Positions 46,484 through 54,471 of a stretch of 64,000 nucleotides of DNA are shown piece after piece (the first letter of the stretch is position 1; each line of letters opens with the position of its first letter). The stretch lies in contig CP098528.1 of assembly GCA_030440445.1 (NCBI GenBank), positions 1,116,001 through 1,180,000 on the forward strand, in the 5' to 3' direction. A program made the translations under genes and the position numbers. The DNA is from Halomonas sp. KG2 (GTDB lineage: Bacteria > Pseudomonadota > Gammaproteobacteria > Pseudomonadales > Halomonadaceae). Below the pieces are notes generated by a model that made no database searches, had not been told where the DNA came from, and saw nothing but the letters and a program-made list of their open reading frames with translations.

Positions 46484-47473
46484 ATGTTGCCGCCTGATAC
46501 CGCTACGGCTTTTTGGGTGACCCACCCTACCCATGGTGAGCTCAAGCAGGAGCCACTAGCATCACCCGACGACAATGAGGTACGGGTTCGTGCCCTTTAT
46601 AGTGGCGTAAGCCGTGGCACTGAGTCGCTGGTGTTTAACGCACGGGTGCCGCAAAGTGAATATTTGCGCATGCGCGCTCCCTTCCAAGCGGGTGAGTTTC
46701 CTACGCCCGTGAAATACGGCTACTGCAACGTTGGTTATGTGGAGCAGGGGCCAGATCATTTATTGAATAAAACCGTTTTTTGCCTTTTTCCGCACCAGGA
46801 CTACTACGTCGTGCCTGTCGACGCTGTTTTAGCGCTTCCCGATGACGTACCTGCTCACCGTGCCGTGCTAACCGCCAACATGGAAACTGCCATTAACGGC
46901 GTGTGGGATGCTAACCCCATGCTTGGCGAGCGCGTGTGTGTGGTGGGCGCTGGCGTTGTCGGTGCACTGGTGGCGTATCTGTGTGCGCAAATTCCAGGTG
47001 TAGAAGTGTGCCTGGTCGACATTAATCCCGAGCGAGAAGCGTTGGCAACGCATTTGGGGATTCCCTTCTGTACACCAGGACAGGCACCCAGCGACCAAGA
47101 TTGCGTGATCCATGCTAGTGGTCAGCCGGATGGACTGAAGCTGGCCATGAGCTTGCTGGGCAACGAAGGCCGGGTGATTGAAATGAGCTGGTTTGGCGAA
47201 GGCGATGTGTCGCTACCACTCGGTGGTGCTTTTCACTCCCAGCGTTTAACGCTTCGCGCCAGCCAGGTTGGACAACTGCCTGCCAAGTTGCAGCCGCGTT
47301 GGAATTATCGCCGCCGTTTAGCGCTCGCTTTACGCTTACTCACCGACCCGCGATTAGATGCGCTGATCAGCGGTGAGAGCGACTTTGCCGATTTTCCAAC
47401 GCTGGCGCCTGCTCTGTTTGGGCCTGATAGCACAGCGCTTTGCCATCGAATTCGTTATCCATTGCCCGCTTAG
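46484..47473 (+). CDS. MDR-family dehydrogenase (BchC-like)
   Basis: A 329-residue medium-chain dehydrogenase. The GroES half contains ALYSGVSRGTESLVF where catalytic-zinc enzymes have a Cys; the SG-S-GTE form is that of the bacteriochlorophyllide dehydrogenase BchC branch. The Rossmann motif is CVVGAGVVGALVAYL and the NAD-binding acid follows in CLVDINPE. No structural-zinc Cys cluster is seen. It is the first gene of the plus-strand cluster; the substrate is unknown. Confidence 0.85.
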   Translation: MLPPDTATAFWVTHPTHGELKQEPLASPDDNEVRVRALYSGVSRGTESLVFNARVPQSEYLRMRAPFQAGEFPTPVKYGYCNVGYVEQGPDHLLNKTVFCLFPHQDYYVVPVDAVLALPDDVPAHRAVLTANMETAINGVWDANPMLGERVCVVGAGVVGALVAYLCAQIPGVEVCLVDINPEREALATHLGIPFCTPGQAPSDQDCVIHASGQPDGLKLAMSLLGNEGRVIEMSWFGEGDVSLPLGGAFHSQRLTLRASQVGQLPAKLQPRWNYRRRLALALRLLTDPRLDALISGESDFADFPTLAPALFGPDSTALCHRIRYPLPA

Positions 47474-47507
47474 GCGATGTGGCTTATTTAACACGACAGG
47501 AGTGTCT

Positions 47508-47906
47508 ATGTACCGTTTATGCGTTCGTGACCATTTCATGATTGCCCACAGTTTTAATGGGGAAATATTCGGCCCTGCCCAACGCACCCACGGTGCCACC
47601 TATGTCGTGGACGTGGTATTTCAGCGCCCTGAACTTGACCAGGATGGTCTAGTGATTGATATCGGTTTGGCCAGTGAAACGGTTAAAGAGGTGCTGGCGG
47701 ATTACAACTATCGCAACCTTGATGAGGTAAGCGAGTTTAGCGGTAAAAACACCACCACGGAATTTATGGCCAAGGTGATTTTTGACCAGTTGGCGGCTGC
47801 CATCAAAGCAGGAAGAATGGGCGCCACCGCTCAGGGGCTGACGCATATGGAGATCAAACTGCATGAATCTCATGTGGCGTGGGCAAGTTATGAAGGAGCG
47901 CTATGA
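47508..47906 (+). CDS. PTPS/QueD-fold protein lacking canonical catalytic residues
   Basis: A 132-residue T-fold protein annotated in relatives as 6-pyruvoyl/6-carboxytetrahydropterin synthase. The fold segments are all present (MIAHSF, THGATYVVDVVF, VIDIG, YNYRNLDEV, KNTTTEFMA, HESHVAWASYEG). However, the catalytic Cys of CxxxHGH is Ala/Pro context here, the second zinc His (HGH) is Ala (HGA), and the LDH catalytic pair is YNY. The Glu of the last strand (HES) remains and could still bind a pterin. ATG 47508 follows CAGGAG; it overlaps the next gene by four bases. Confidence 0.82.
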   Translation: MYRLCVRDHFMIAHSFNGEIFGPAQRTHGATYVVDVVFQRPELDQDGLVIDIGLASETVKEVLADYNYRNLDEVSEFSGKNTTTEFMAKVIFDQLAAAIKAGRMGATAQGLTHMEIKLHESHVAWASYEGAL

Positions 47907-49849
47907 GTCAGCCATTGACCTTGATAGTGGCTGGCGATCCAGACCAGCGTACCGGCGGGTATATTTACGACGCCCATATTGTCGCTGCGCTGCGCAAGCG
48001 TGGGCTGGCTATCAATGTGGTGGGGTTGGCAGGGCGTTTTCCTGATGCCGATGATGAGGCGGCTCAAGCGCTAGCCAGTGCGCTTTCTGTATTACAGGAT
48101 CGTTCGCGAGTGATTATTGACGGCCTAGCCATGGGAGCATTGCCCGATGTGGTAGCTGACCATGCTGAGCGCCTTGATATCACTGCGTTACTGCATCATC
48201 CGTTAGGTGATGAGCAGGGCTTGAGTGAGCTGGATCAGCAGCGTTTTCACCGTTGCGAACTGCTCGGGCTGGCGCATGTGAATAGAGTGATTGTGACCAG
48301 TCGCTTTACTGAACGCCGTGTAACAGCACTGGCGGAGCAATACGCGCTGCCATTTGGTGCCCCTATCAGCGTGGTGGAACCTGGCGTTGAACGTGCTCCG
48401 GTCAGCCCCGCGGCGCAACCCAACGAACCTATCCGCCTGCTATGCGTGGCAACGCTGACCCCGCGTAAAGGACAGGATATTTTGGTTCAAGCCTTGGCGG
48501 ATGTTGAGCGTGGTCACTGGCGATGTGATTGCTTTGGCGGTGCTCGTGATGCTGCGTTTACGGAGCGCGTTCAAACACTGATCGACAACCATCAGCTTGG
48601 TGATTGGATAACGCTTCACGGCGAATGTGATGCTGCGACCCTGGAAGCCGCTTATCAAAATGCCCATGCACTGGTGTTACCTTCTTGGTACGAAGGCTAC
48701 GGCATGGTGGTAACTGAAACGCTAGCCCATGGCTTGCCGGTTATTACCACCACCGGCGGAGCACTGCGGGATACCTTACCTAAAGGGGCTGGCATCAGCG
48801 TAGCACCGGGGGATGTTGAGGCGCTGTCGAGGGCGCTGGCGGCTTTCTGCCAGGATGAGGCACTACGCACTGAGCTACGCGCAGGCGCCGCCGCTGCACG
48901 TGACCGCTTGGGCGACTGGCAGACTGCAGGAAAAGCGTTTTCCCAGGCGTTGCAGCAATCTTCGACATTGTTGCCAGGAAGCCAATTTAGCGCGGATTGG
49001 CTGTCGCTGCGTGAAAGCGTCGATGCCAGTTCGCGCAGCCAAGCGTTGGTCGAGGCGTTAGCGAGCTGGTTATCAGAAGATAAGTGGAGAGCAGAAGCTT
49101 GCTCGCCAATCACACTAGCGGATTTAGGCTGTGGACGCGGCAGCAATAGCCAGTTTCTTGCACCTCGCTTGCAGCATGCCCAGCGCTGGATGCTGATTGA
49201 TCATGACCCGGCCTTACTGAATGAAGCCTACTCGCGAACCAGCCAATTGAACACCGGTAAAGGTGAGCCACTGCAGGTCGAAACCCACTGCGTCTCCCTT
49301 AAACAGCTGGATCACCCAGCTCTTACGCACTGTGACGTAGTGACGGCATCTGCGCTGATTGATCTGGTGTCTCAAGAGTGGATCGATGCCTTGGCTGCAC
49401 AGTGTGCTAAACATCGCCAAGCGCTGCTTATCACTCTAAGCATTACCGGCGAATGGTACTTTACCAATGCCCAGCAGCAACCTCTGAACGACCTTGACGA
49501 TCGCTGGGTCTGTGAGCTGTTCAACGCACACCAGAGCCGGGATAAGGGCCTAGGCGGTGCATTAGGCGGCGCTGCTCACAGTGCGCTAGCTAAAGCGATG
49601 GCTGGCCACGGTTATCGTGTTAACGAGGCTGAAACACCATGGCGCTTGGCGGCGGGCAAGCCAGCGCAGTACCCCTTAATGTGCGCGTTGATTGAAGGAT
49701 GGGCGAGCGCTGCTAACGAACAGGCTCCTGAGGCGGCGTTACGGATTGCTCTTTGGCGTGATCAGCGCCTGGGTCAGGTAGCCAAAGGCGAGATCGGTAT
49801 TTGGGTAGGCCACCGCGACTTGCTGGCGCTGCCAGCGGATGAGGGCTAA
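47903..49849 (+). CDS. Glycosyltransferase (GT4) fused to class I methyltransferase
   Basis: A 648-residue fusion. Residues 1-360 are a GT4 glycosyltransferase: RLLCVATLTPRKGQDILVQAL donor domain and VLPSWYEGYGMVVTETLAHGLPVI nucleotide-sugar motif (E-x7-E). Residues 400-630 are an SAM methyltransferase: LADLGCGRGSNSQFLA motif I and CDVVTASALIDLVSQEWID. No stop or linker interrupts the two. It overlaps the PTPS gene (ATGA), consistent with one operon. It suggests that the pathway product is both glycosylated and methylated. Confidence 0.9.
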   Translation: MSQPLTLIVAGDPDQRTGGYIYDAHIVAALRKRGLAINVVGLAGRFPDADDEAAQALASALSVLQDRSRVIIDGLAMGALPDVVADHAERLDITALLHHPLGDEQGLSELDQQRFHRCELLGLAHVNRVIVTSRFTERRVTALAEQYALPFGAPISVVEPGVERAPVSPAAQPNEPIRLLCVATLTPRKGQDILVQALADVERGHWRCDCFGGARDAAFTERVQTLIDNHQLGDWITLHGECDAATLEAAYQNAHALVLPSWYEGYGMVVTETLAHGLPVITTTGGALRDTLPKGAGISVAPGDVEALSRALAAFCQDEALRTELRAGAAAARDRLGDWQTAGKAFSQALQQSSTLLPGSQFSADWLSLRESVDASSRSQALVEALASWLSEDKWRAEACSPITLADLGCGRGSNSQFLAPRLQHAQRWMLIDHDPALLNEAYSRTSQLNTGKGEPLQVETHCVSLKQLDHPALTHCDVVTASALIDLVSQEWIDALAAQCAKHRQALLITLSITGEWYFTNAQQQPLNDLDDRWVCELFNAHQSRDKGLGGALGGAAHSALAKAMAGHGYRVNEAETPWRLAAGKPAQYPLMCALIEGWASAANEQAPEAALRIALWRDQRLGQVAKGEIGIWVGHRDLLALPADEG

Positions 49850-49853
49850 CCCC

Positions 49854-51749
49854 ATGCGACGCTGGCGCTGGCTGAGAACCCCGTGGGTGCAAAAAGGGCT
49901 AGTGAGCTTAGGGCTGCTGGCCGCTGTTGCCCTGTGGGTAGAGCCAGACGCGGTGATGGCCGAAGTGCAGCGTTTTGCGCCGGCTTGGATGGCTCTGGCG
50001 CTGTTGATCAGTGTGCTGCAAGTGATGCTGAGCGCGTGGCGCTGGCAGTTGACAGCAGGCTTAATCGACGTGCCGCTGCGCTACCGTTATGCACTGCGGG
50101 AGTACTACTTAGCGTTGTTGGTTAACCAGTTGTTGCCTGGCGGCGTGTTGGGTGATGCGGGTCGTGCCCATCGCCATGCCCGTCAGTCTTCTTCGAAGGG
50201 AAGTGCTTGGCGTGCGGTGGTGATTGAGCGTGCCTCTGGGCAGCTGGCGATTGCACTTTACACACTAATCGCCTTGTTCACGTCACCACTCTGGCTAACA
50301 GCGCTGGGCTTCAGTGGCTTGATGGTAGTGGCGGGCGTAGCGGTTATCGTGATGGTGGCCGGTGTGACGCTGATGGTCTGGCTGCGGCGCTCGGCGGTAA
50401 CGCTACCCGCTTGGTGCGCTGCATTAGGGCAGGATATGCGTCGCGGGCTACTGCAGCGCGACGTATGGCCACGGCAACTGATCTCTTCTCTTGCTATCGT
50501 GCTTAGCTATGGCTTGGTAATGGTCTGCGCGGCTCGGGCAATCGGCATAGAGCTGGCGACCTTAGATATTTTGGCGTTGGCTCCAGTGTTGCTGCTTGCC
50601 ATGCTGGTACCCCTTTCGATTGCCGGGTGGGGGGTGCGAGAAGGCGCCGCCGCAGGCATTTGGATGTTTGTTGGCTTGCCTTCGGCGCAAGGTGTGGCGA
50701 TATCATTGGCTTATGGTGTGTTAGTGCTGATGGGTAGCCTGCCAGGCATTTGGGCAGCGCTGGCTTCACGGACACATGCGACGCCATCCAGTTCTCCGCC
50801 GTCCGGTTCTCCGTCAGGCAGTGCGTCCGCTCAGCACTACGTCGAACAGCGTGTCGTCCCCGCAGCGGAAAGAGCGCATCGTCGGGCGCAACGCATTCTC
50901 AAGGGTATCGATGGGCGTCATCTGCAGCCCAGGTCGGCCGGAACCGATCAGCAGCGGCGCAACCAGCAAATGCAAGCGGTCAACCGCGTTCGCTTCAATG
51001 AACTGCGAAACAGTGACGCCGCCGCCTTCTACCAATACCCGCGTAAGACCACGATCTGCCAGCAGGGCAATAACGTCGGTGGGACGGAACTGACCGTTGG
51101 TATCCAACGGCAGCACGCAGTGTTCGGCGGCCGTTGGCGCCACCGTTACCTCTGGCCCGGTGAGATGCAGCGTGGGGGCGGTAGACGAGGTGAACAGCGC
51201 CAAATCAACGGGCACACGTCCTCGTGGGTCAATCACCACTCGGGTGGGGTGTTTGCCCGCCACATGGCGCACGGTGAGTTGAGGATTATCAGCACTCGCC
51301 GTACCTGCGCCAATCACTACGGCATCTGCCAGCGCTCGCAGCCGGTGCAGATGCACCAAGCTTTCAACGCCATTGATGTAGTGGGAATGACCGCTTTCCG
51401 TAGCGATGCGCCCATCCAGGCTTTGCCCCAGTTGGGCAACCACCCAGCTCGAATGACGCACCAGTGGCAGCAAACACGTCAACAGCTCCTGAGCGGCGCT
51501 TGTGACTGCGTGGGGAGAGTGCCAACCGCCATGGGTATCAAGCGTCATAGTGGCGTCACTTTTGATGCCCTGTTGAGTGTCCAGCAACCATGCCCACGCT
51601 TGGTCGGTATCGATCGTCACTTCATTGGTGCCAGGCATGGTATCTCCACTCAAAAAACAGCAACTCATCATGCGGGGCCATGTTGCCCGACGCAAGCAAA
51701 CGTTGTCCGCCCCAACCGGCAACTTGGAGGCCTACATGTATCACATTGA
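49854..51749 (+). CDS. Lysyl-PG-synthase/flippase-like membrane protein with read-through tail
   Basis: The first roughly 305 residues are a UPF0104/LPG_synthase_TM protein: about eight helices with EYYLALLVNQLLPGGVLGDAGRAHRH and SIAGWGVREGAAAGIW. No stop occurs after this domain. From about 50780 the frame runs for 320 codons antisense to the RibD-type gene; that part is Gln/Arg/His-rich with no domain character, so it is probably not selected protein. The stop was presumably lost. ATG 49854 follows GAGGG; ATG 49839 is an alternative. It may move a lipid-linked product. Confidence 0.7.
   Translation: MRRWRWLRTPWVQKGLVSLGLLAAVALWVEPDAVMAEVQRFAPAWMALALLISVLQVMLSAWRWQLTAGLIDVPLRYRYALREYYLALLVNQLLPGGVLGDAGRAHRHARQSSSKGSAWRAVVIERASGQLAIALYTLIALFTSPLWLTALGFSGLMVVAGVAVIVMVAGVTLMVWLRRSAVTLPAWCAALGQDMRRGLLQRDVWPRQLISSLAIVLSYGLVMVCAARAIGIELATLDILALAPVLLLAMLVPLSIAGWGVREGAAAGIWMFVGLPSAQGVAISLAYGVLVLMGSLPGIWAALASRTHATPSSSPPSGSPSGSASAQHYVEQRVVPAAERAHRRAQRILKGIDGRHLQPRSAGTDQQRRNQQMQAVNRVRFNELRNSDAAAFYQYPRKTTICQQGNNVGGTELTVGIQRQHAVFGGRWRHRYLWPGEMQRGGGRRGEQRQINGHTSSWVNHHSGGVFARHMAHGELRIISTRRTCANHYGICQRSQPVQMHQAFNAIDVVGMTAFRSDAPIQALPQLGNHPARMTHQWQQTRQQLLSGACDCVGRVPTAMGIKRHSGVTFDALLSVQQPCPRLVGIDRHFIGARHGISTQKTATHHAGPCCPTQANVVRPNRQLGGLHVSH
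50814..51638 (-). CDS. RibD-type reductase domain protein
   Basis: A 274-residue protein with only the reductase half of RibD (dihydrofolate-reductase fold): VVAQLGQSLDGRIAT start, ADAVVIGAGTASADNPQLTVR, RVLVEGGGVTVSQFIEANAVDRLHLLVAPLLIG. There is no deaminase domain. In riboflavin synthesis this domain reduces the ribosyl side chain of a pyrimidine. ATG 51638 follows GGAGAT. It is divergent from the GTP cyclohydrolase II gene, so both probably share a pathway separate from housekeeping riboflavin synthesis. Confidence 0.88.
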   Translation of the reverse strand: MPGTNEVTIDTDQAWAWLLDTQQGIKSDATMTLDTHGGWHSPHAVTSAAQELLTCLLPLVRHSSWVVAQLGQSLDGRIATESGHSHYINGVESLVHLHRLRALADAVVIGAGTASADNPQLTVRHVAGKHPTRVVIDPRGRVPVDLALFTSSTAPTLHLTGPEVTVAPTAAEHCVLPLDTNGQFRPTDVIALLADRGLTRVLVEGGGVTVSQFIEANAVDRLHLLVAPLLIGSGRPGLQMTPIDTLENALRPTMRSFRCGDDTLFDVVLSGRTA

Positions 51750-52839
51750 ACGCGCTATTTTCGATATTCGCCGTGGATTGCCCGTGGTAATTAATACCGG
51801 AGAGCAACGTCTGTTGGTACAGGCTCTTGAAGGCAGTGTGTCGGTCGATTCACTGGCGAAACTCTCCGGCTCTCGGCCAGCGCTGGTATTAACGCGTCAT
51901 CGCTTGCAGGCAATGGGCATGTCGCTTAAGGCGGATGCGGCCTGCTTACCGCTCACCGAGCAAATCAGTGAGCGTGATTTGCATCACCTTGCTGTGTCCA
52001 ATGAAGCGTCGAAGGCTCATTCGCTTTTAAGCGGCCTGAAGCCTGCTGGCGTGGGAGAGAGAGGCGCTGTGGCACTTATGCGTCGTGCGCTATTGATACC
52101 GGCGGCGCTGTGCGCAGAGGTCAGTGCGACATCAGCCGAGAATATTGCTCAGCAGTTAGCAAAAGGCGAGCTGTTAGAAGTGAATGCCCGCGATGCAGAG
52201 ACGTGTTTAGCCGGTGCCCCGGGGATGCTAAAGCGTGTCAGTGAAGCACGTATTCCCCTTGAAGATGCGCCTGAAAGCCGCTTCGTACTGTTTCGTGAAC
52301 CTGATGGTCTGCGAGAGCATGTGGCCGTGGTGATTGGCGATTTGGCTACTATCCCTGGGGCGGTTCCTTTGCGTATGCACTCGGCTTGTCTCACCGGTGA
52401 TCTGTTCGGCAGTCTGCGGTGTGACTGTGGCGAGCAGTTACGTAATGCGGTGGCCGATATTCAAGCGATGGGTGGCGGCGTACTGCTTTATTTAGCACAA
52501 GAGGGACGGGGAATTGGTTTAGCCAATAAGCTGCGCGCCTACACCTTGCAAGATGGCGGTTTAGACACCGTCGATGCCGACCAAGTGCTAGGGTTTGGCG
52601 ACGACGAGCGGCAGTACGCCGTCGCGGTGGATATGCTCAATGCGCTAGAGATCGATAAAGTTCAGCTGTTGACCAACAACCCGCTAAAAATGGCAGCGCT
52701 GCGTGAAGGGGGTATTGAAGTCGTCTCACGTCAGGCGCTCTACGGTAGTGTGACGGATCACAATCACCGCTACCTAAGCGCCAAAGCCAACCGGGCAGGG
52801 CATTTTTTAGACGAAGTGCTTGAAGGTCGTGGGCGTTAA
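51736..52839 (+). CDS. GTP cyclohydrolase II with degenerate RibB half
   Basis: A 367-residue RibBA-like protein. The C-terminal half (from about residue 175) is a complete GTP cyclohydrolase II: zinc ligands in HSACLTGDLFGSLRCDCGEQL, catalytic AQEGRGIGL, and KLRAYTLQD with the Tyr equivalent to E. coli Tyr105, which marks formate-releasing GCH II rather than the formyl-keeping GCH III. The N-terminal half aligns with RibB at IERAIFDIRRG but lacks the DDExRExE acidic loop, so it is probably catalytically dead. ATG 51736 follows TTGGAGG. It ends overlapping the convergent creatininase gene. Confidence 0.92.
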   Translation: MYHIERAIFDIRRGLPVVINTGEQRLLVQALEGSVSVDSLAKLSGSRPALVLTRHRLQAMGMSLKADAACLPLTEQISERDLHHLAVSNEASKAHSLLSGLKPAGVGERGAVALMRRALLIPAALCAEVSATSAENIAQQLAKGELLEVNARDAETCLAGAPGMLKRVSEARIPLEDAPESRFVLFREPDGLREHVAVVIGDLATIPGAVPLRMHSACLTGDLFGSLRCDCGEQLRNAVADIQAMGGGVLLYLAQEGRGIGLANKLRAYTLQDGGLDTVDADQVLGFGDDERQYAVAVDMLNALEIDKVQLLTNNPLKMAALREGGIEVVSRQALYGSVTDHNHRYLSAKANRAGHFLDEVLEGRGR

Positions 52840-53624
52840 TCTGGCGTTTTACCAGTGATAAGCGGTGGCAGGCGGGCGGTTTCGGCCACCACCTGCGCCA
52901 ACTGAGTGGCGTAGTGCCTGACTAACCGTTCACCCAATGCTTGATGAGCACCCGTTGCATCACCGGCAACGCCGAACCTACTCAGGTCCTCGGCAAGCCA
53001 GGCAAACGCGGCGCTACCCTCTGGACTGACCAGGGCGTCACCTTTAGGCATTGCCGGTGGGGTAGGTTGGTAGCTGTCGAGCTGCACAAGCTCAGGCGCT
53101 AAATGCAGCATGATGGCGGTTTCCAATAATCCGCCATGCAATCCATAGCGCAGCTCATCGGCATTGATAGCACCTTCCAACGGCGGTAGCCGCGTATAGG
53201 TGGCTTTCACCACGCGCATTTCAAACTGCTTGCGTAGGGTCAGCGCGGCAAGATCCATCACGGCTTTATTGCCACCGTGGCTATTAATCAGCACCAGCTT
53301 TTTTATCCCTGCCTGGGCAATGCTTTCGCCGTAAGCCTCTAATGTCGCGATGGCGAGTGGAGCGGGCAGGCTAAGCGTTCCAGCAAAGCTGGCGTGTTCG
53401 TCGCTCGCACCGACGGCAATTGCTGGCAGACACAGCACGTCGAGTGCTGGGTCAATCATGTCTAACATGGCGGCTTGTAACCCTTCACCAATGATCAGAT
53501 CGGTGCCCAGCGGTAGGTGAGTGCCGTGTTGCTCAATGGCCCCCAAGGTGATCACTGCGACTGGATCACCTTCGGCAATCGAGGCGAGCTGGGGAGCGGT
53601 GAGGGTTTGCCAGTGATAAATCAT
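52836..53624 (-). CDS. Creatininase-family amidohydrolase
   Basis: A 262-residue metal-dependent amidohydrolase with the creatininase ligands: GAIEQHGTHLPLGTDLIIGE, then SHGGNKA, and LLETAIML. The family includes creatininase, the formamide hydrolase of archaeal riboflavin/F420 synthesis and MftE. Stop overlaps the GCH II stop by four bases. Neighbourhood with GCH II and a RibD reductase suggests that it acts on a ring-opened purine or pyrimidine amide, but creatine metabolism is not suggested by anything nearby. Confidence 0.88.
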   Translation of the reverse strand: MIYHWQTLTAPQLASIAEGDPVAVITLGAIEQHGTHLPLGTDLIIGEGLQAAMLDMIDPALDVLCLPAIAVGASDEHASFAGTLSLPAPLAIATLEAYGESIAQAGIKKLVLINSHGGNKAVMDLAALTLRKQFEMRVVKATYTRLPPLEGAINADELRYGLHGGLLETAIMLHLAPELVQLDSYQPTPPAMPKGDALVSPEGSAAFAWLAEDLSRFGVAGDATGAHQALGERLVRHYATQLAQVVAETARLPPLITGKTPD

Positions 53625-53688
53625 GCAGATTCTCTTGTTTTGAAAGCTATGTTTTAAAAGCCGTGTTTTAAAATCGTTTTTTGAAGAG

Positions 53689-54471
53689 TTATGCGGCTTC
53701 GTTTAACAGCGGATGGTCGGCGCGGCAGGCGTAGAGATCCCCAGAGGCTAAGCCGTCAACGCCATCGTTAAGCCATTGGGTAATGGTTTCAGGGGATTGC
53801 CAGGTTGCCCAGCGGAAGTGGCGCTGCTCACCGGCAATTGCATTGAAACGGTAGTCGCCAAGACGTGACAGCTGTTCAACGCAGGCATGGCTGACCTCTA
53901 ACACGCCCGCAACAAATTCCACTGAAAGCGCTGCTACCGGGTGGTTAAGCCCCATCAGCACTTCTGCTTCAAACCCTTCAACATCAATTTTTATAAAGCT
54001 TGGTTCGCCGTAAGTGGCGATCAGTTGATCCAGTGTAGTGACTTCCACGCTTAGCTGCTGTTCCCATTGCACGTGCTGAAAGCCAGGGTTTCGTTCGCCC
54101 ACCTGATGTCGCCATTCGGTCGCTAGGGTAGAGAGGGTCGGATTGCTAACACTGATAGCGATATCCGCATAGCCGGGTTGCGGTCCAGCGGCCAGTGGTA
54201 AGAGCGTGATGTTAGGCTGATTAAGTATCCGTTTAAACCATTTGGCCAGTGCTGGCTGTGGCTCTAATGCCACTACCTTAGCACCTAGCGAGTGGAAGGC
54301 GGCACTACGGTCGCCTAAGTGAGCGCCAATATCAAAAGCGATATCGCCCGGTTGAATAAACGGACGATATAACTGTTTCAGACCCCTTTGCCTTCCTGGC
54401 CGCCAGTAAATAAACAGTGAACGCACCATACCGCTGGCACTGCGCAGCCGATGAAAAAAAGCAGAAGGCAT
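53689..54471 (-). CDS. FkbM-family methyltransferase
   Basis: A 260-residue SAM methyltransferase: IAFDIGAHLGDRSAAFHSLGAKVVALEPQP motif and SFIKIDVEGFEAEVLMGL, the FkbM hallmark. FkbM enzymes usually O-methylate sugars or polyketide oxygens. Its start overlaps the stop of opgH (TAATG), so it is coupled to the glucan operon and may methylate the glucan or a lipid; this is inference. Confidence 0.85.
   Translation of the reverse strand: MPSAFFHRLRSASGMVRSLFIYWRPGRQRGLKQLYRPFIQPGDIAFDIGAHLGDRSAAFHSLGAKVVALEPQPALAKWFKRILNQPNITLLPLAAGPQPGYADIAISVSNPTLSTLATEWRHQVGERNPGFQHVQWEQQLSVEVTTLDQLIATYGEPSFIKIDVEGFEAEVLMGLNHPVAALSVEFVAGVLEVSHACVEQLSRLGDYRFNAIAGEQRHFRWATWQSPETITQWLNDGVDGLASGDLYACRADHPLLNEAA

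Noticed and set aside
51736..52839. GTP cyclohydrolase III feeding the creatininase as a formamide hydrolase
   Set aside because: The Tyr of KLRAY is retained; formyl-keeping variants carry Met there. Normal GCH II chemistry is expected, so the creatininase needs another substrate.
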